NCBI RefSeq assembly: GCF_038397715.1
Contig: NZ_CP151633.1
Coordinates: forward strand, 3,286,001-3,350,000
Origin: Microbacterium sp. LWO14-1.2
GTDB lineage: Bacteria > Actinomycetota > Actinomycetes > Actinomycetales > Microbacteriaceae
Reading direction: 5' to 3'
DNA: 64,000 nt
Within the stretch, counting starts at the first letter, position 1, and each line of letters starts with the position of its first letter. Position numbers and translations under genes: made by a program. Below, piece after piece: positions 28,518 to 37,768 of the stretch. The notes under the pieces were generated by a model. It had not been told where the DNA came from, ran no database searches, and saw nothing but the letters and a program-made list of their open reading frames with translations.

Positions 28518-29915
28518 ATGATCAGACCTGACCTCTCTCTCCCGATCCCCGAGTCGATCTCCTCCGCGCACTTCATCGGCATCGGCGGGTCCGGCATGAG
28601 CGGCCTCGCTCGCATGTTCCTCGACGCGGGTATCCGCGTGTCCGGCAGCGACCGTGCCGACAGCGACAACCTGCGTGCGCTGGCCGCCGCCGGGGCGACG
28701 GTGCATGTCGGGCACGACGCCGCACATCTGGGCGACGCCGACACGGTCGTGCACACCGGGGCGATCTGGCCGGAGAACCCGGAGTTCGTCACGGCCAAGG
28801 AGCGCGGCCTGCACGTCATCCACCGCTCGCAGGCGCTGCACTGGCTGATCGGCTCCCGCCGTCTGGTGTCGGTCGCGGGTGCGCACGGCAAGACGACGTC
28901 GACAGGCATGATCGTGACGGCGCTGCAGGCGCTCGGCGCGGATCCGAACTTCGTGAACGGCGGCGTGATCGAGCAGCTCGGCGTGTCGAGCGCATCCGGC
29001 TCCGGCGAGCTGTTCGTGATCGAGGCCGACGAGTCCGACGGGACCTTCCTCCTCTACGACACCGCGGTCGCCCTCATCACGAACGTCGACCCCGACCACC
29101 TCGACCACTACGGATCGGACGAGGCGTTCCACGACGCGTTCGTGCGCTTCGCCGACGCGGCCACCGAGGCCGTCGTCATCTCGAGCGACGACGCCGGCGC
29201 GCTGCGCGTCGGCGCGGGTCTGTCGCACCCGAACGTCGTGACCTTCGGCCAGGCCGAGGGGTCCGATCTGCGCATCACCGACATCGTCGCTGCAGGCCCC
29301 GTGGCCGCGACCCTCACGCACGGCGGCGAGAGCGTGCGTCTGCAGCTGGCCGTGCCTGGTGTGCACAACGCCGTCAACGCGGCGGGAGCCGTCGCCGTCC
29401 TGCGCGCTCTGGGCTTCGGCCTCGAGGAGTCGGCACGAGCCGTCGAGGGATTCGCCGGTACCGTCCGACGGCTCGAGAAGCACGGCGTCGAACGGGGAGT
29501 CGCGGTCTTCGACGACTACTCGCACCACCCCACCGAGGTACGGGCGGCTCTGGAGGCGATGAGGTCGATCTCGGGCGACGGTCGCATCATCGCGATCCAG
29601 CAGCCGCACACCTACTCGCGGACCCAGCACATGTTCCGCGAGTTCGCCGACGTGCTCGAGACGTACGCCGATCACACGGTCATGCTCGACGTGTACGGTG
29701 CGCGCGAGGACCCCGTCCCCGGAGTCACCGGCGAGCTCGTGAGCGGTGCGTTCCGCGACCCGTCGCACGTGCATTACGTCGCCGACTGGCAGCAGGCGGC
29801 GGACTACACGGCATCCGTCGCCCGTGAGGGCGATTACGTGATCACGCTGGGCTGCGGAAACGTCTACCAGATCATCCCGCAGGTGCTCGAGTCGCTGCGG
29901 TCGACCGGAGAGTAG
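28518..29915 (+). CDS. murC: UDP-MurNAc--L-alanine ligase MurC
   Basis: This encodes 465 residues. It adds the first amino acid, L-Ala, to UDP-MurNAc. Family motifs are [17 protein letters not shown] at the start, the ATP loop [12 protein letters not shown] with Lys125, [22 protein letters not shown], and the C-terminal [12 protein letters not shown] and QPHTYSRTQ. Length is normal. A short gap before ftsQ (three bases) suggests co-transcription. Confidence 0.95.
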   Translation: MIRPDLSLPIPESISSAHFIGIGGSGMSGLARMFLDAGIRVSGSDRADSDNLRALAAAGATVHVGHDAAHLGDADTVVHTGAIWPENPEFVTAKERGLHVIHRSQALHWLIGSRRLVSVAGAHGKTTSTGMIVTALQALGADPNFVNGGVIEQLGVSSASGSGELFVIEADESDGTFLLYDTAVALITNVDPDHLDHYGSDEAFHDAFVRFADAATEAVVISSDDAGALRVGAGLSHPNVVTFGQAEGSDLRITDIVAAGPVAATLTHGGESVRLQLAVPGVHNAVNAAGAVAVLRALGFGLEESARAVEGFAGTVRRLEKHGVERGVAVFDDYSHHPTEVRAALEAMRSISGDGRIIAIQQPHTYSRTQHMFREFADVLETYADHTVMLDVYGAREDPVPGVTGELVSGAFRDPSHVHYVADWQQAADYTASVAREGDYVITLGCGNVYQIIPQVLESLRSTGE

Positions 29916-29918
29916 CGC

Positions 29919-30830
29919 GTGCGCCGCCCGCCCTCGCTTCCGACGCCTGCCGCCGAGTCCGCGGAGGATGCATCGGCGCGTCGTCGGCGCGATCCGGCCT
30001 CCGCGCGGGGTGCGGTCGGGCGGGAAGCGACGGTGACGGAGTTCTCTCCGGCGGAGGCCGTCGACGACGACCGCGAGATGTCGGCGCGCGACGTCTGGCG
30101 TGCCGCGCGAGCACGTCGGAAGGCGCTCCGCGCGGAGATCCGGCGGTTCACCCAGCGGTCGCGTCGACGGAGCATCGTCTGGCTGAGTGCGATCGGAGCC
30201 GCGATCCTCCTCGTGGGCGGGAGCGTCGCGGCCGCGTACAGCCCGTTGTTCGCGGTGGAGAAGATCACCGTGGTCGGCGCGACGACGCTCGACCCGGCCA
30301 CGCTCGAGGCTGCGCTCGCGGGGCAGATCGGCACCCCGCTGGCGCTCGTCGATTCCAGCGAGGTCAAGGCGTCGCTGCTCGCCTTCCCGCTCATCGAGAC
30401 CTACGCGCTCGAGGCGAAGCCGCCGCACGACCTCACGGTGCGCATCGTCGAGCGCACCCCCGTGGGAGTCATCCGCTCCGAGGCGGGATACACGCTGGTG
30501 GATGCCGCGGGCGTGGCGCTGGCCACGACCTCCGATCAGCCGGCGGGTCAGCCGCTCCTCGACATCGCGGGTGGAACCGACTCCGCGGCGTTCGAGTCCG
30601 CGGGCCTCGTGGTGCGCTCGGTGCCGGCGGATCTGCGCGCGACGCTCACCAACGTCACGGCGACGACGCCCGACGACGTCACGCTGACGCTCAGCACCGG
30701 CCTGACGATCGTGTGGGGGAACTCCGAGAATTCGCCTCTGAAAAGCGAGGCCCTCGCGAAGACGCTGATCGGCGTTCCCGGCGCGTCCTCTATCGACGTC
30801 ACCTCGCCGCACGCGGTCGTCGTCGGCTGA
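29919..30830 (+). CDS. ftsQ: Cell division protein FtsQ
   Basis: This encodes 303 residues. A long basic, disordered cytoplasmic N-terminus (about 1-85) precedes one transmembrane helix (about 88-108). A POTRA domain follows, with FAVEKITVVGATTLDPATLEAAL as its start, and then the beta domain with LVDAAGVAL. FtsQ recruits FtsL/FtsB and the septal synthases. The GTG start at 29919 follows GGAGAG at the end of murC. It is the last gene before the 179-bp ftsZ leader region. Confidence 0.92.
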   Translation: MRRPPSLPTPAAESAEDASARRRRDPASARGAVGREATVTEFSPAEAVDDDREMSARDVWRAARARRKALRAEIRRFTQRSRRRSIVWLSAIGAAILLVGGSVAAAYSPLFAVEKITVVGATTLDPATLEAALAGQIGTPLALVDSSEVKASLLAFPLIETYALEAKPPHDLTVRIVERTPVGVIRSEAGYTLVDAAGVALATTSDQPAGQPLLDIAGGTDSAAFESAGLVVRSVPADLRATLTNVTATTPDDVTLTLSTGLTIVWGNSENSPLKSEALAKTLIGVPGASSIDVTSPHAVVVG

Positions 30831-31009
30831 GTTCGGTCGGCAAACACACGACACGCCCGTGTCTTCGCGTGCGCGCGCCTGTGCGGCGCTTACCTTCGAA
30901 CAAGAGAAACCATTGCCGGGAAATACTTTACACCTCTAGTTGAGGTTTAAGGTTCAACCCGGCGGTGGCGACTCTCCATCAGACAGGCTCGATTATTCGG
31001 AGGCCGGCC
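30831..31009 (+). promoter_or_regulatory. ftsZ upstream control region
   Basis: This 179-bp gap is AT-richer than its surroundings. It has an inverted repeat ACCTC-TAGTT-GAGGT at 30932-30946, a TTTAAGG run, a second small palindrome (GGTTCAACC, 30951-30959), and a strong CGGAGG site at 30998-31003. It very probably holds the ftsZ promoter(s). I could not assign -35/-10 pairs with confidence. It is also the expected place for FtsR binding, by analogy with Corynebacterium. Confidence 0.5.
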
Positions 31010-32167
31010 ATGAGCCAGAACCAGAACTACCTCGCCGTGATCAAGGTCGTCGGCGTCGGCGGTGGCGGCGTCAACGCCGTCAACCGCATGATCGAACTCG
31101 GTCTCCGCGGAGTCGAGTTCATCGCCGTGAACACCGATGCCCAGGCGCTCCTCATGAGCGACGCCGACGTCAAGCTCGACGTGGGCCGCGAGCTCACGCG
31201 CGGACTCGGCGCCGGCGCCGACCCCGAGGTCGGCCGCCGCGCCGCAGAAGACCACGCCGAGGAGATCGAGCAGGCGCTCACCGGTGCCGACATGGTCTTC
31301 GTCACCGCTGGCGAGGGAGGCGGAACCGGAACCGGCGGCGCCCCCGTGGTCGCCCGCATCGCGAAGTCGATCGGCGCTCTGACCATCGGTGTCGTCACCA
31401 AGCCGTTCTCCTTCGAGGGCCGTCGTCGCCAGAGCCAGGCCGAGGCCGGCGTCTCCAAGCTGAAGGAAGAGGTCGACACCCTCATCGTGGTGCCGAACGA
31501 CCGACTGCTGGAGATCAGCGACCGCGGCATCTCGATGATCGAGGCGTTCGCCACGGCCGACCAGGTGCTCCTCGCCGGTGTGCAGGGCATCACCGACCTC
31601 ATCACCACCCCCGGTCTCATCAACCTCGACTTCGCCGACGTGAAGTCCGTCATGCAGGGCGCGGGCTCCGCGCTCATGGGCATCGGATCCGCGCGCGGCG
31701 CCGATCGGGCGATCAAGGCCGCCGAACTCGCGGTCGAGTCCCCGCTGCTCGAGGCGAGCATCGAGGGAGCGCACGGCGTGCTGCTGTCGATCCAGGGTGG
31801 GTCGAACCTCGGCATCTTCGAGATCCACGACGCCGCCGACCTCGTGAAGGAGGCCGCGCACCCCGAGGCGAACATCATCTTCGGCACGGTCATCGACGAC
31901 ACCCTCGGCGACGAGGTGCGCGTCACGGTGATCGCGGCCGGATTCGATGGCGGCGAGCCCTCGCTGCGCCTCGACCCGATGGTGGTCACGCGGCCGGCTG
32001 CGGCCAGCACGCTGCCCGAGGTGACGCTCTCGAACGACGAGGAGAGCGCGCCCGCGGCATCCGAGTCGACCGAGAAGAACGAGCCCGCTCCGCAGCGCGT
32101 CACCGCGACGAGCATCGAGCCGGCGTTCGCCGACGACGACATCGACATCCCCGAATTCCTGAAGTGA
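31010..32167 (+). CDS. ftsZ: Cell division GTPase FtsZ
   Basis: This encodes 385 residues. It is the tubulin-like GTPase that forms the Z ring. The nucleotide motif GGGTGTG is at 103-109. Other features are [13 protein letters not shown] at 15-27, NTDAQAL at 41-47, and the T7-loop region [12 protein letters not shown] variable linker (about 315-370) leads to the conserved C-terminal tail [10 protein letters not shown], the binding site for SepF and FtsW. ATG at 31010 with CGGAGG six bases upstream. ftsA is absent, as is normal in actinobacteria. Confidence 0.98.
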   Translation: MSQNQNYLAVIKVVGVGGGGVNAVNRMIELGLRGVEFIAVNTDAQALLMSDADVKLDVGRELTRGLGAGADPEVGRRAAEDHAEEIEQALTGADMVFVTAGEGGGTGTGGAPVVARIAKSIGALTIGVVTKPFSFEGRRRQSQAEAGVSKLKEEVDTLIVVPNDRLLEISDRGISMIEAFATADQVLLAGVQGITDLITTPGLINLDFADVKSVMQGAGSALMGIGSARGADRAIKAAELAVESPLLEASIEGAHGVLLSIQGGSNLGIFEIHDAADLVKEAAHPEANIIFGTVIDDTLGDEVRVTVIAAGFDGGEPSLRLDPMVVTRPAAASTLPEVTLSNDEESAPAASESTEKNEPAPQRVTATSIEPAFADDDIDIPEFLK

Positions 32168-32844
32168 CCGACCTGGCCGCACGGCTGTCGGCGATCGATG
32201 AGCGGATCGCCGACGCCGCGCGCCTGGCCGGGCGCGACCCGCAGGAGATCACGCGGATCGTCGTCACCAAGTTCCACCCCGCATCGCTCGTGCGGGAGTT
32301 GGCGGCTCTCGGCGTCGGCGACGTGGGGGAGAACCGTCAGCAGGAGCTCTCGGCGAAGACCGCGGAGCTCGACGACCTCGACGTGCGATGGCACTTCATC
32401 GGTCAGGCGCAGACGAACAAGGCGGCGGCGATCAGACGGAGCGCGGACGCCGTGCACTCCGTCGATCGTGAACGTCTTGCCGACGCCCTGCACAGGGCCG
32501 CGGAGGATGACGCCATCCTCGATGTCCTGGTGCAGGTGAACCTCACCGACGACCCAGGGCGCGGAGGCGTCGCCCCCGAGGCGGCGCGGGCCCTGGCCGA
32601 GCACGTGCTCACCCTGCCCAGCCTGCGACTGCGCGGGGTGATGGCCGTCGCACCCCTCGACGAGGACCCGGCCCCGGCCTTCGCGCGTCTGCGTGCGATC
32701 TCCGACGACGTGCGCACGGTCGAGCCCGAGGCGACATGGATCTCCGCCGGGATGACCGGCGACTTCGTCGAGGCGATCTCCGCGGGTGCGACACACCTTC
32801 GGATCGGCTCCGCAATCACAGGACCCCGCCCCGACCGGGGTTAA
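32164..32844 (+). CDS. YggS-family pyridoxal phosphate homeostasis protein
   Basis: This encodes 226 residues of the YggS/PROSC family, a fold type III PLP-binding protein without known catalysis. It buffers PLP and affects amino acid pools. Motifs are VVTKFHP, with the PLP-binding lysine, [20 protein letters not shown], and the C-terminal [23 protein letters not shown]. The GTG overlaps the ftsZ stop (GTGA), so it is coupled to ftsZ. The laccase-domain gene often found between ftsZ and yggS is absent. Confidence 0.93.
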   Translation: MTDLAARLSAIDERIADAARLAGRDPQEITRIVVTKFHPASLVRELAALGVGDVGENRQQELSAKTAELDDLDVRWHFIGQAQTNKAAAIRRSADAVHSVDRERLADALHRAAEDDAILDVLVQVNLTDDPGRGGVAPEAARALAEHVLTLPSLRLRGVMAVAPLDEDPAPAFARLRAISDDVRTVEPEATWISAGMTGDFVEAISAGATHLRIGSAITGPRPDRG

Positions 32845-32887
32845 CCTCTAACCAGACCAGCCCGACACGTTCGAACCGGAGGACACG

Positions 32888-33361
32888 ATGGGTAACCCGC
32901 TGAAGAAGACCATGGTGTATCTCGGCCTCGCCGACGAGGAAGAGGTCTACGAGGAGGAGCAGCACGCTCCGGCCCGTGCCCACCGAGAGCGTGACCGCGA
33001 GCGCGACGAGCCCGCCCCCGCCCCGATCACCCCGCTGCGTCGTCCCGTCGCGGTGCGACAGCCCGCAGGAGGGGCAGTGAACGAGATCCTCACCGTGCAC
33101 CCCAAGCAGTACCGCGATGCGCAGCTCATCGCCGAGAGCTTCCGCGAGGGCGTGCCGGTCATCATCAACCTCTCTCAGATGAGCGATGCAGACGCGCGCC
33201 GTCTGATCGACTTCGCCTCCGGTCTCTCCCTGGGCCTCTACGGCCGCATCGAGCGCGTGACCTCGAAGGTGTTCCTCCTCTCGCCGGAGAACATCAACGT
33301 CTCGGGTCACGGGGGCATCGCGCACGCGGACGCAGAGTCCGCGGGCTTCGACCAGTCGTAA
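32888..33361 (+). CDS. sepF: Cell division protein SepF
   Basis: This encodes 157 residues. An N-terminal membrane-binding segment ([14 protein letters not shown]) is followed by an acidic/basic linker. The SepF core lies at about 63-150 with [41 protein letters not shown] and [18 protein letters not shown]. SepF anchors FtsZ to the membrane in actinobacteria in place of FtsA. A GGAGGA site lies before the ATG. The gene stands between yggS and yggT as in most actinobacteria. Confidence 0.96.
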   Translation: MGNPLKKTMVYLGLADEEEVYEEEQHAPARAHRERDRERDEPAPAPITPLRRPVAVRQPAGGAVNEILTVHPKQYRDAQLIAESFREGVPVIINLSQMSDADARRLIDFASGLSLGLYGRIERVTSKVFLLSPENINVSGHGGIAHADAESAGFDQS

Positions 33362-33364
33362 CCC

Positions 33365-33661
33365 GTGGGGCTCGTCTCCGTCTTCGCGAGCATCGTCCAC
33401 ACGGCGCTGCTGCTGTACCTCCTCGTCCTCTTCGCGCGGTTGATCCTCGACTACATCCCGATGTTCAACCGCGAGTGGCGTCCCAAGGGCGCTGGCCTGG
33501 TGGCCGCTGAGGTCGTCTACACGATCACCGATCCGCCCATCCGGTTCTTCCGGCGGATCATCCCGCCTCTGCGAATCGGGTCGCTGTCTCTGGACTTCGG
33601 ATTCTCGCTGACCATCCTCATCGTGCTGATCCTCATGAACATCGTGGGCATCTTCCGCTGA
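33365..33661 (+). CDS. YggT-family membrane protein
   Basis: This encodes 98 residues with two long hydrophobic segments (about 5-26 and 76-97) flanking the loop YTITDPPIRFFRRIIPPLR, the YggT signature. Function is unsettled; roles in membrane or osmotic homeostasis and chloroplast division (YlmG) are reported for the family. The GTG start lies three bases after the sepF stop, so it belongs to the same operon. Confidence 0.92.
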   Translation: MGLVSVFASIVHTALLLYLLVLFARLILDYIPMFNREWRPKGAGLVAAEVVYTITDPPIRFFRRIIPPLRIGSLSLDFGFSLTILIVLILMNIVGIFR

Positions 33662-33814
33662 GACCGCCGAGAGTTCTCGAGTCCGGGTGTCGCGGCGTCG
33701 CGGCGGACAGACTCGGGGACTATGCTTGGCTCCCAGGTGCGCGCCCCGGGTTCGCGCCACATCACGACCGCGCCATTCTCGAAACTGGCAACCGAACTCA
33801 TCGAAGGAGCCACC

Positions 33815-34408
33815 ATGGCACTTACCCCGGATGACGTCGTCACCAAGCAGTTCCAGCACGTCCGCTTCAAGGACGGCTTCGACCCGGACGAGGTCGACGA
33901 CTTCCTCGACGAGATCGTCATCGAGTGGCGCAAGGCCCTCGAGGAGAACGCAGAGCTCAAGGCCAAGCTGGCCGCATACGAGTCGGGCGCGGCTCCGGCC
34001 ACCGCTGCCGCTCCGGCCGCTGAGGCGCCTGCCGCTCCGGGTCCCGTCGAGACCCCCGCCGAGCCTGCTCCGTCGGGTTCCGCGACCGCCACTGCCGGCA
34101 TCATCGAGCTCGCCCAGCGTCTGCACGACGAGCACGTCGCCGAGGGAGAGGCCAAGCGCGCCCAGCTCATCGCCGAGGCGGAGGGCGAGGTCAACCGCAT
34201 CCGCACCGAGGCCGAGGCCAAGCAGCGCGAGGAGTCCGCACGTCTCGAGCGCGAGCGCAACACGCTCGAAGCCCGGATCACCGAGCTCCGCAACTTCGAG
34301 CGCGACTACCGTTCGCAGCTGCGCGGCTACATCGAGGGCCAGCTCCGCGACCTCGATGAGAAGTCGGCGTCGACGGACTCGACCCCGGTCTCCGCGATCG
34401 GACTGTAG
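33815..34408 (+). CDS. divIVA: DivIVA / Wag31 polar growth protein
   Basis: This encodes 197 residues. The conserved N-terminal domain starts MALTPDDVVTKQFQHVRFKDGFD and continues EVDDFLDEIVIEW. A Pro/Ala-rich linker (about 58-90) separates it from a long C-terminal coiled coil (about 95-185) rich in Glu, Ala and Arg. The protein binds negatively curved membrane at poles and septa and organises tip growth and wall synthesis. ATG at 33815 with AAGGAG at 33804-33809; the open frame further upstream is not conserved. Confidence 0.95.
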   Translation: MALTPDDVVTKQFQHVRFKDGFDPDEVDDFLDEIVIEWRKALEENAELKAKLAAYESGAAPATAAAPAAEAPAAPGPVETPAEPAPSGSATATAGIIELAQRLHDEHVAEGEAKRAQLIAEAEGEVNRIRTEAEAKQREESARLERERNTLEARITELRNFERDYRSQLRGYIEGQLRDLDEKSASTDSTPVSAIGL

Positions 34409-34417
34409 GTCGTCCTC

Positions 34418-35095
34418 TTGCCAGGACGCCGTCCTCTTCGTCGTTCGGCGGCCGGCGCGATCGTTGCGATTCTCGCAGTGGTCGTGCTGGCCGCCGATCA
34501 GTTTGTGAAGTACCTCACCATCGAGAACCTGCCCCTGCAGGAGCCGGTGCCCGTACTGGGGGAGTTCCTTCAGCTGTACTACGTCCGCAACCCCGGCGCT
34601 GCCTTCTCGCTGGGCTCGGACGTCACGTGGATCTTCACGATCGCCCTCGCGGTCGTCGCCGCCGTGATCGTGTGGAAGGCCTTCGGCCTCCGTTCGCGTC
34701 TCTGGGCCGTCGTTCTCGGCGGCCTGCTGGGTGGCGTGCTCGGCAACCTCACCGACCGCCTCTTCCGCGATCCCGGATTCCCCATGGGACACGTGGTCGA
34801 CATGATCTCGATGCCGTGGATGATGCCCGCGATCTTCAACGTCGCCGACATCTTCATCGTCACGGGCATGATCTCCGTGGCGCTGCTCGTGGTGTTCGGT
34901 CTGCGATTCGACGGGTCGCGCGAGCGCGACCATGCGGTCGTCGAGACGGAGGAGGAGGCAGAGGCCGTGGCTGTCGCCGATGCCGTCGAGCACGACAGGG
35001 CGGCCTCCTCGGCTTCCTCCCGCGACACGGCCGGCGACACCGCGGACGACACCGTGGAGCGGTCCTCCGGCACCCCGACCGTTGACGGGCGCTGA
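34418..35095 (+). CDS. lspA: Lipoprotein signal peptidase (signal peptidase II)
   Basis: This encodes 225 residues. It cleaves prolipoprotein signal peptides before the lipid-modified cysteine. Four transmembrane helices are visible. The family boxes are DQFVK near the start, [19 protein letters not shown] with one catalytic aspartate, and FNVADIFI with the other. Past residue 170 there is a roughly 55-residue acidic, Ala/Asp/Thr-rich tail not needed for catalysis. The start appears to be TTG at 34418, nine bases after divIVA, with no good ribosome-binding site; no alternative would keep the first helix. Confidence 0.93.
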   Translation: MPGRRPLRRSAAGAIVAILAVVVLAADQFVKYLTIENLPLQEPVPVLGEFLQLYYVRNPGAAFSLGSDVTWIFTIALAVVAAVIVWKAFGLRSRLWAVVLGGLLGGVLGNLTDRLFRDPGFPMGHVVDMISMPWMMPAIFNVADIFIVTGMISVALLVVFGLRFDGSRERDHAVVETEEEAEAVAVADAVEHDRAASSASSRDTAGDTADDTVERSSGTPTVDGR

Positions 35096-35097
35096 TC

Positions 35098-36018
35098 GTG
35101 GAGTTCCGGACCCTTCCCGTCCCCGACGGGCTGGACGGCGTGCGCGTCGATGCGGCGCTGGCGAAGATGCTGGGCTTCTCGCGCACATTCGCAGCCGATG
35201 TGGCCGCGGCCGGTGGCGTGCGTCTCGACGGCACGACGCTCGACAAGTCGGACCGCCTTCGCGGCGGCGGTTGGCTCGAGGTCGAATGGCAGCCGAAGGA
35301 GGAGCCGCGCATCGTGCCGATCGCGGTTCCCGAGCTCGGCATCGTCTACGACGACGATGACATCGTCGTGGTCGACAAACCGACCGGCGTCGCCGCCCAC
35401 CCGTCGCTCGGCTGGGACGGCCCGACCGTGGTCGGCGCCTTGGCGGCTGCGGGATTCCGCGTCGCCACGAGCGGCGCACCGGAGCGGCAGGGCGTCGTGC
35501 ATCGTCTCGACGTCGGCACCAGCGGACTCATGGTCGTCGCGAAGACGGAGACGGCGTACGCGGCTCTGAAACGCGCCTTCAAGGAACGGACCGTGGAGAA
35601 GATCTACCACGCGGTCGTCCAGGGTCATCCGGATCCGCTCGCCGGCACGATCGACGCGCCGATCGGACGGCATCCGAACCACTCGTGGAAATTCGCCGTC
35701 GTCCCCGACGGCAAGCCCTCTGTCACCCACTACGAGACCCTCGAGGCGTTCCCGGGCGCTTCGCTGCTCGAGATCCATCTCGAGACGGGACGCACGCATC
35801 AGATCCGCGTGCACATGGCCGCTCACCGGCATCCGTGCGTGGGCGACCCGCTGTACGGAGCCGACCCGACCCTCTCTGCGCGCCTGGGTCTCACGCGCCA
35901 GTGGCTGCACGCGCACCGGCTCGGATTCACTCACCCGACCACGGGGGAGTGGGTGCAGTTCGAGTCCGCGTACCCGACAGACTTCCAGCACGCCCTCGAC
36001 GTGCTGCGCGCCGACTAG
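35098..36018 (+). CDS. RluA-family 23S rRNA pseudouridine synthase
   Basis: This encodes 306 residues. An S4-like RNA-binding domain (about 14-62) precedes the catalytic domain. The active-site motif is [11 protein letters not shown] with catalytic Asp138. [13 protein letters not shown] and [11 protein letters not shown] are also typical of RluA/RluD enzymes. The rRNA target position cannot be read from sequence. The GTG start lies two bases after lspA, a pairing common across bacteria. It is tail-to-tail with the tetR gene, their ends overlapping by four bases. Confidence 0.93.
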   Translation: MEFRTLPVPDGLDGVRVDAALAKMLGFSRTFAADVAAAGGVRLDGTTLDKSDRLRGGGWLEVEWQPKEEPRIVPIAVPELGIVYDDDDIVVVDKPTGVAAHPSLGWDGPTVVGALAAAGFRVATSGAPERQGVVHRLDVGTSGLMVVAKTETAYAALKRAFKERTVEKIYHAVVQGHPDPLAGTIDAPIGRHPNHSWKFAVVPDGKPSVTHYETLEAFPGASLLEIHLETGRTHQIRVHMAAHRHPCVGDPLYGADPTLSARLGLTRQWLHAHRLGFTHPTTGEWVQFESAYPTDFQHALDVLRAD

Positions 36019-36614
36019 AAGCGCGCGCCAGCGGCGGCGGCGACGACGCCGTCGAGCGTCTTCTCGAGGAAGTCGACCACTGTCTCGTCGTCGATACGGC
36101 GATCCACGACGAGCTCCAGCAGCGCCTCCTCCGTGAACGAGACCCAGGCTCTGAACGCGACCCGCAGCGCAAGCTCGTTCGGTGCTCCGAGCTCCTGGAA
36201 CGCCTCGAGGAGCCGTTGCGCGTTGAGGTCGCGCGATTGGTCGACGATGGCGCGCACGGCAGGGTCGCCGCTCGCGACGCCGCGGACCAGTGACGAGAAG
36301 GTGCCGCTGTGGTCGCGCACGAAACCGGCGATGCGCAGCAGGGTGTCGTGGATGCGCTCGCGGGGCGGCAGGTCGGCGCGCGGTTCGGTCGCCACGAGCA
36401 GGCTGTCGCGGGCGGTCGTGACGATCGCGCGCTCGACACCCTGGCGACTGTCGAAGTAGTGGAAGATCAGGGCTTTCGAGACGCCCGCCCGGGCCGCGAG
36501 CTCGTCGATCGTGAGTTCGTCGAGTGGGTGGTCGACGAGGAACTGCACGCCGATCGCGATCAGCTGGGCGCGACGCTCTTCAGGACTGAGGCGTGAACGA
36601 GGCTCCGACGGCAT
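36015..36614 (-). CDS. TetR-family transcriptional regulator
   Basis: This encodes 199 residues. The N-terminal helix-turn-helix (about 12-58) reads [33 protein letters not shown], as in TetR repressors. The C-terminal ligand-binding domain has no recognisable signature. It is divergent from the DUF6230 operon. An inverted repeat in the 99-bp gap overlaps candidate promoter elements for both directions, so it probably represses itself and that operon. A -10 TAGGCT lies six bases before its ATG. Confidence 0.88.
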   Translation of the reverse strand: MPSEPRSRLSPEERRAQLIAIGVQFLVDHPLDELTIDELAARAGVSKALIFHYFDSRQGVERAIVTTARDSLLVATEPRADLPPRERIHDTLLRIAGFVRDHSGTFSSLVRGVASGDPAVRAIVDQSRDLNAQRLLEAFQELGAPNELALRVAFRAWVSFTEEALLELVVDRRIDDETVVDFLEKTLDGVVAAAAGARF

Positions 36615-36620
36615 GCCTGA

Positions 36621-36626
36621 AGCCTA
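36621..36626 (-). promoter_or_regulatory. -10 box, probable leaderless tetR start
   Basis: The minus strand reads TAGGCT six bases before the tetR ATG. A TTCAGA at 36645-36650 would be the -35 at 18-base spacing and lies inside the palindrome. Confidence 0.5.
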
Positions 36627-36638
36627 GCCAGACAGGGT

Positions 36639-36655
36639 ATTGACTCTGAATCAAT
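36639..36655. promoter_or_regulatory. Candidate TetR operator
   Basis: ATTGA-N7-TCAAT is a perfect 5-bp inverted repeat, arms at 36639-36643 and 36651-36655. It sits midway between the divergent tetR and DUF6230 genes and covers the -35 region of both. Confidence 0.6.
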
Positions 36656-36667
36656 AGAGCCTAGGAT
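36640..36667 (+). promoter_or_regulatory. Promoter of the DUF6230 operon
   Basis: TTGACT (36640-36645) and TAGGAT (36662-36667) are separated by 16 bases. They lie about 46 bases before the ATG, which is preceded by AGGAGGAGG. The -35 overlaps the palindrome. Confidence 0.6.
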
Positions 36668-36713
36668 CGGTATATCGCGCGGACGGAGCCGTCGGCGCGA
36701 AGGAGGAGGATCG

Positions 36714-37331
36714 ATGAAGTTCCCGAAGCCGTCCACAGTCCTGTCCGCCGCGACCCGCACGCGTGCCGGCCGGATCACCCTGGCCGCTGTGCCGGCGGGG
36801 GTCATCGCCGGAGTGCTGCTCGGAGGTGTCGCCCAAGGGGCGGTGCCCGTCTCGTTCGCCGTGTCGGGCAGTCAGTTCCAGATCGGCGCGAGCCAGCTCG
36901 AAGGCACCGGCTTCTCGCAGTACGCCGGCGTCGCGACCGACACCGAGGGCGTCGAGCACACCGTCGCAATCGCGAACATCAAGAGCGCGACGCTGACCGA
37001 CCTCTGCCAGTCGGTGATCACCGAGACACCTCTCGGCACGGTCGGGGTGCTGATCAAGGCGGGCGGCGGTGGGGAGCCGGCGACGGCGAGCGACCTGCAG
37101 ATCGGGATGACCGGCCTCAAGGGAGACGCGTCGTTCGGCGGCATCCGCATCGGCGTCGACGCGTCCACCGTGGCCACGGACGCGAAGGGCTCGCCGGGCG
37201 ACTTCGCACAGGACTCCGACACGATCTCGATCACCGACCTGCAGCAGACGGCGTGGAGCACCCAGGCATCGGTCTTCACGCTGAAGGGGATGTCGCTCGA
37301 GCTCACGGACGGCTCGCAGGGATGCTTCTGA
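36714..37331 (+). CDS. DUF6230 family secreted/surface protein
   Basis: This encodes 205 residues. A signal-like or anchor helix (about 23-43, ending in GGVAQGAV) precedes a beta-rich extracellular region with many small and hydrophobic residues and conserved FAVSGSQFQIGASQLEGTGF. The family is widespread in Streptomyces and was formerly annotated as cholesterol esterase without evidence; function is unknown. Strong AGGAGG site before the ATG. It is followed by a DUF6114 gene, the usual partner, and by a third secreted protein. The ninth residue from the end region contains a lone Cys pair partner (DLCQS, QGCF), compatible with a disulfide. Confidence 0.82.
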   Translation: MKFPKPSTVLSAATRTRAGRITLAAVPAGVIAGVLLGGVAQGAVPVSFAVSGSQFQIGASQLEGTGFSQYAGVATDTEGVEHTVAIANIKSATLTDLCQSVITETPLGTVGVLIKAGGGGEPATASDLQIGMTGLKGDASFGGIRIGVDASTVATDAKGSPGDFAQDSDTISITDLQQTAWSTQASVFTLKGMSLELTDGSQGCF

Positions 37332-37768
37332 ACGGGGCGGATGCCGTGACCCAGGACTCGGGAGACACCACCGTCGCAACACCAGGCCGCTTCCGCGCCT
37401 GGCGGCGACAGCGCCCCTTCGTCGACGGCATCCTCGTCGCGCTCGGCGGCGTGGAGATGTTCTTCTCCGGACAGCTGGATCTCGGCCATCTGCATGTGCA
37501 GCTCGGGATCGAGGGGCTGCAGGCGACCGTGATCCCGGTCCTGCTGCTGCTCCTCGGCATCCTGGCCATCGCCATGCCCGCCCACCACGTGTTCTACGGG
37601 GTCATCGCCCTCGCCGTGGGTCTCTACTCCCTGATCGGCGTCAATCTCGGCGGGTTCATCGTCGGGATGCTCCTGTCGGTCGTCGGCGGCGTGCTCGTCG
37701 TGGCTTGGATGGCGCCGCGCGAGGCGGTCGTGGGTGCTGCGTCGGGCGATGAGGTGACGGCGACGTGA
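37322..37768 (+). CDS. DUF6114 family membrane protein
   Basis: This encodes 148 residues. After a polar N-terminus, the DUF6114 core starts at RAWRRQRPFVDGILVALGGVE and has about four hydrophobic segments (about 38-55, 68-88, 92-110, 115-135). The family is an integral membrane protein of unknown function that accompanies DUF6230 in actinobacteria. The ATG at 37322 overlaps the DUF6230 end by ten bases; a GTG at 37346 is an alternative start. It overlaps the next gene by four bases, so all three are probably one operon. Confidence 0.8.
   Translation: MLLNGADAVTQDSGDTTVATPGRFRAWRRQRPFVDGILVALGGVEMFFSGQLDLGHLHVQLGIEGLQATVIPVLLLLLGILAIAMPAHHVFYGVIALAVGLYSLIGVNLGGFIVGMLLSVVGGVLVVAWMAPREAVVGAASGDEVTAT

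Noticed and set aside
30940..32163. Plus-strand frame joined in front of the yggS gene, overlapping ftsZ
   Set aside because: It is out of frame with ftsZ and its translation is Arg-rich noise until the YggS start at 32164. A fusion is not supported.
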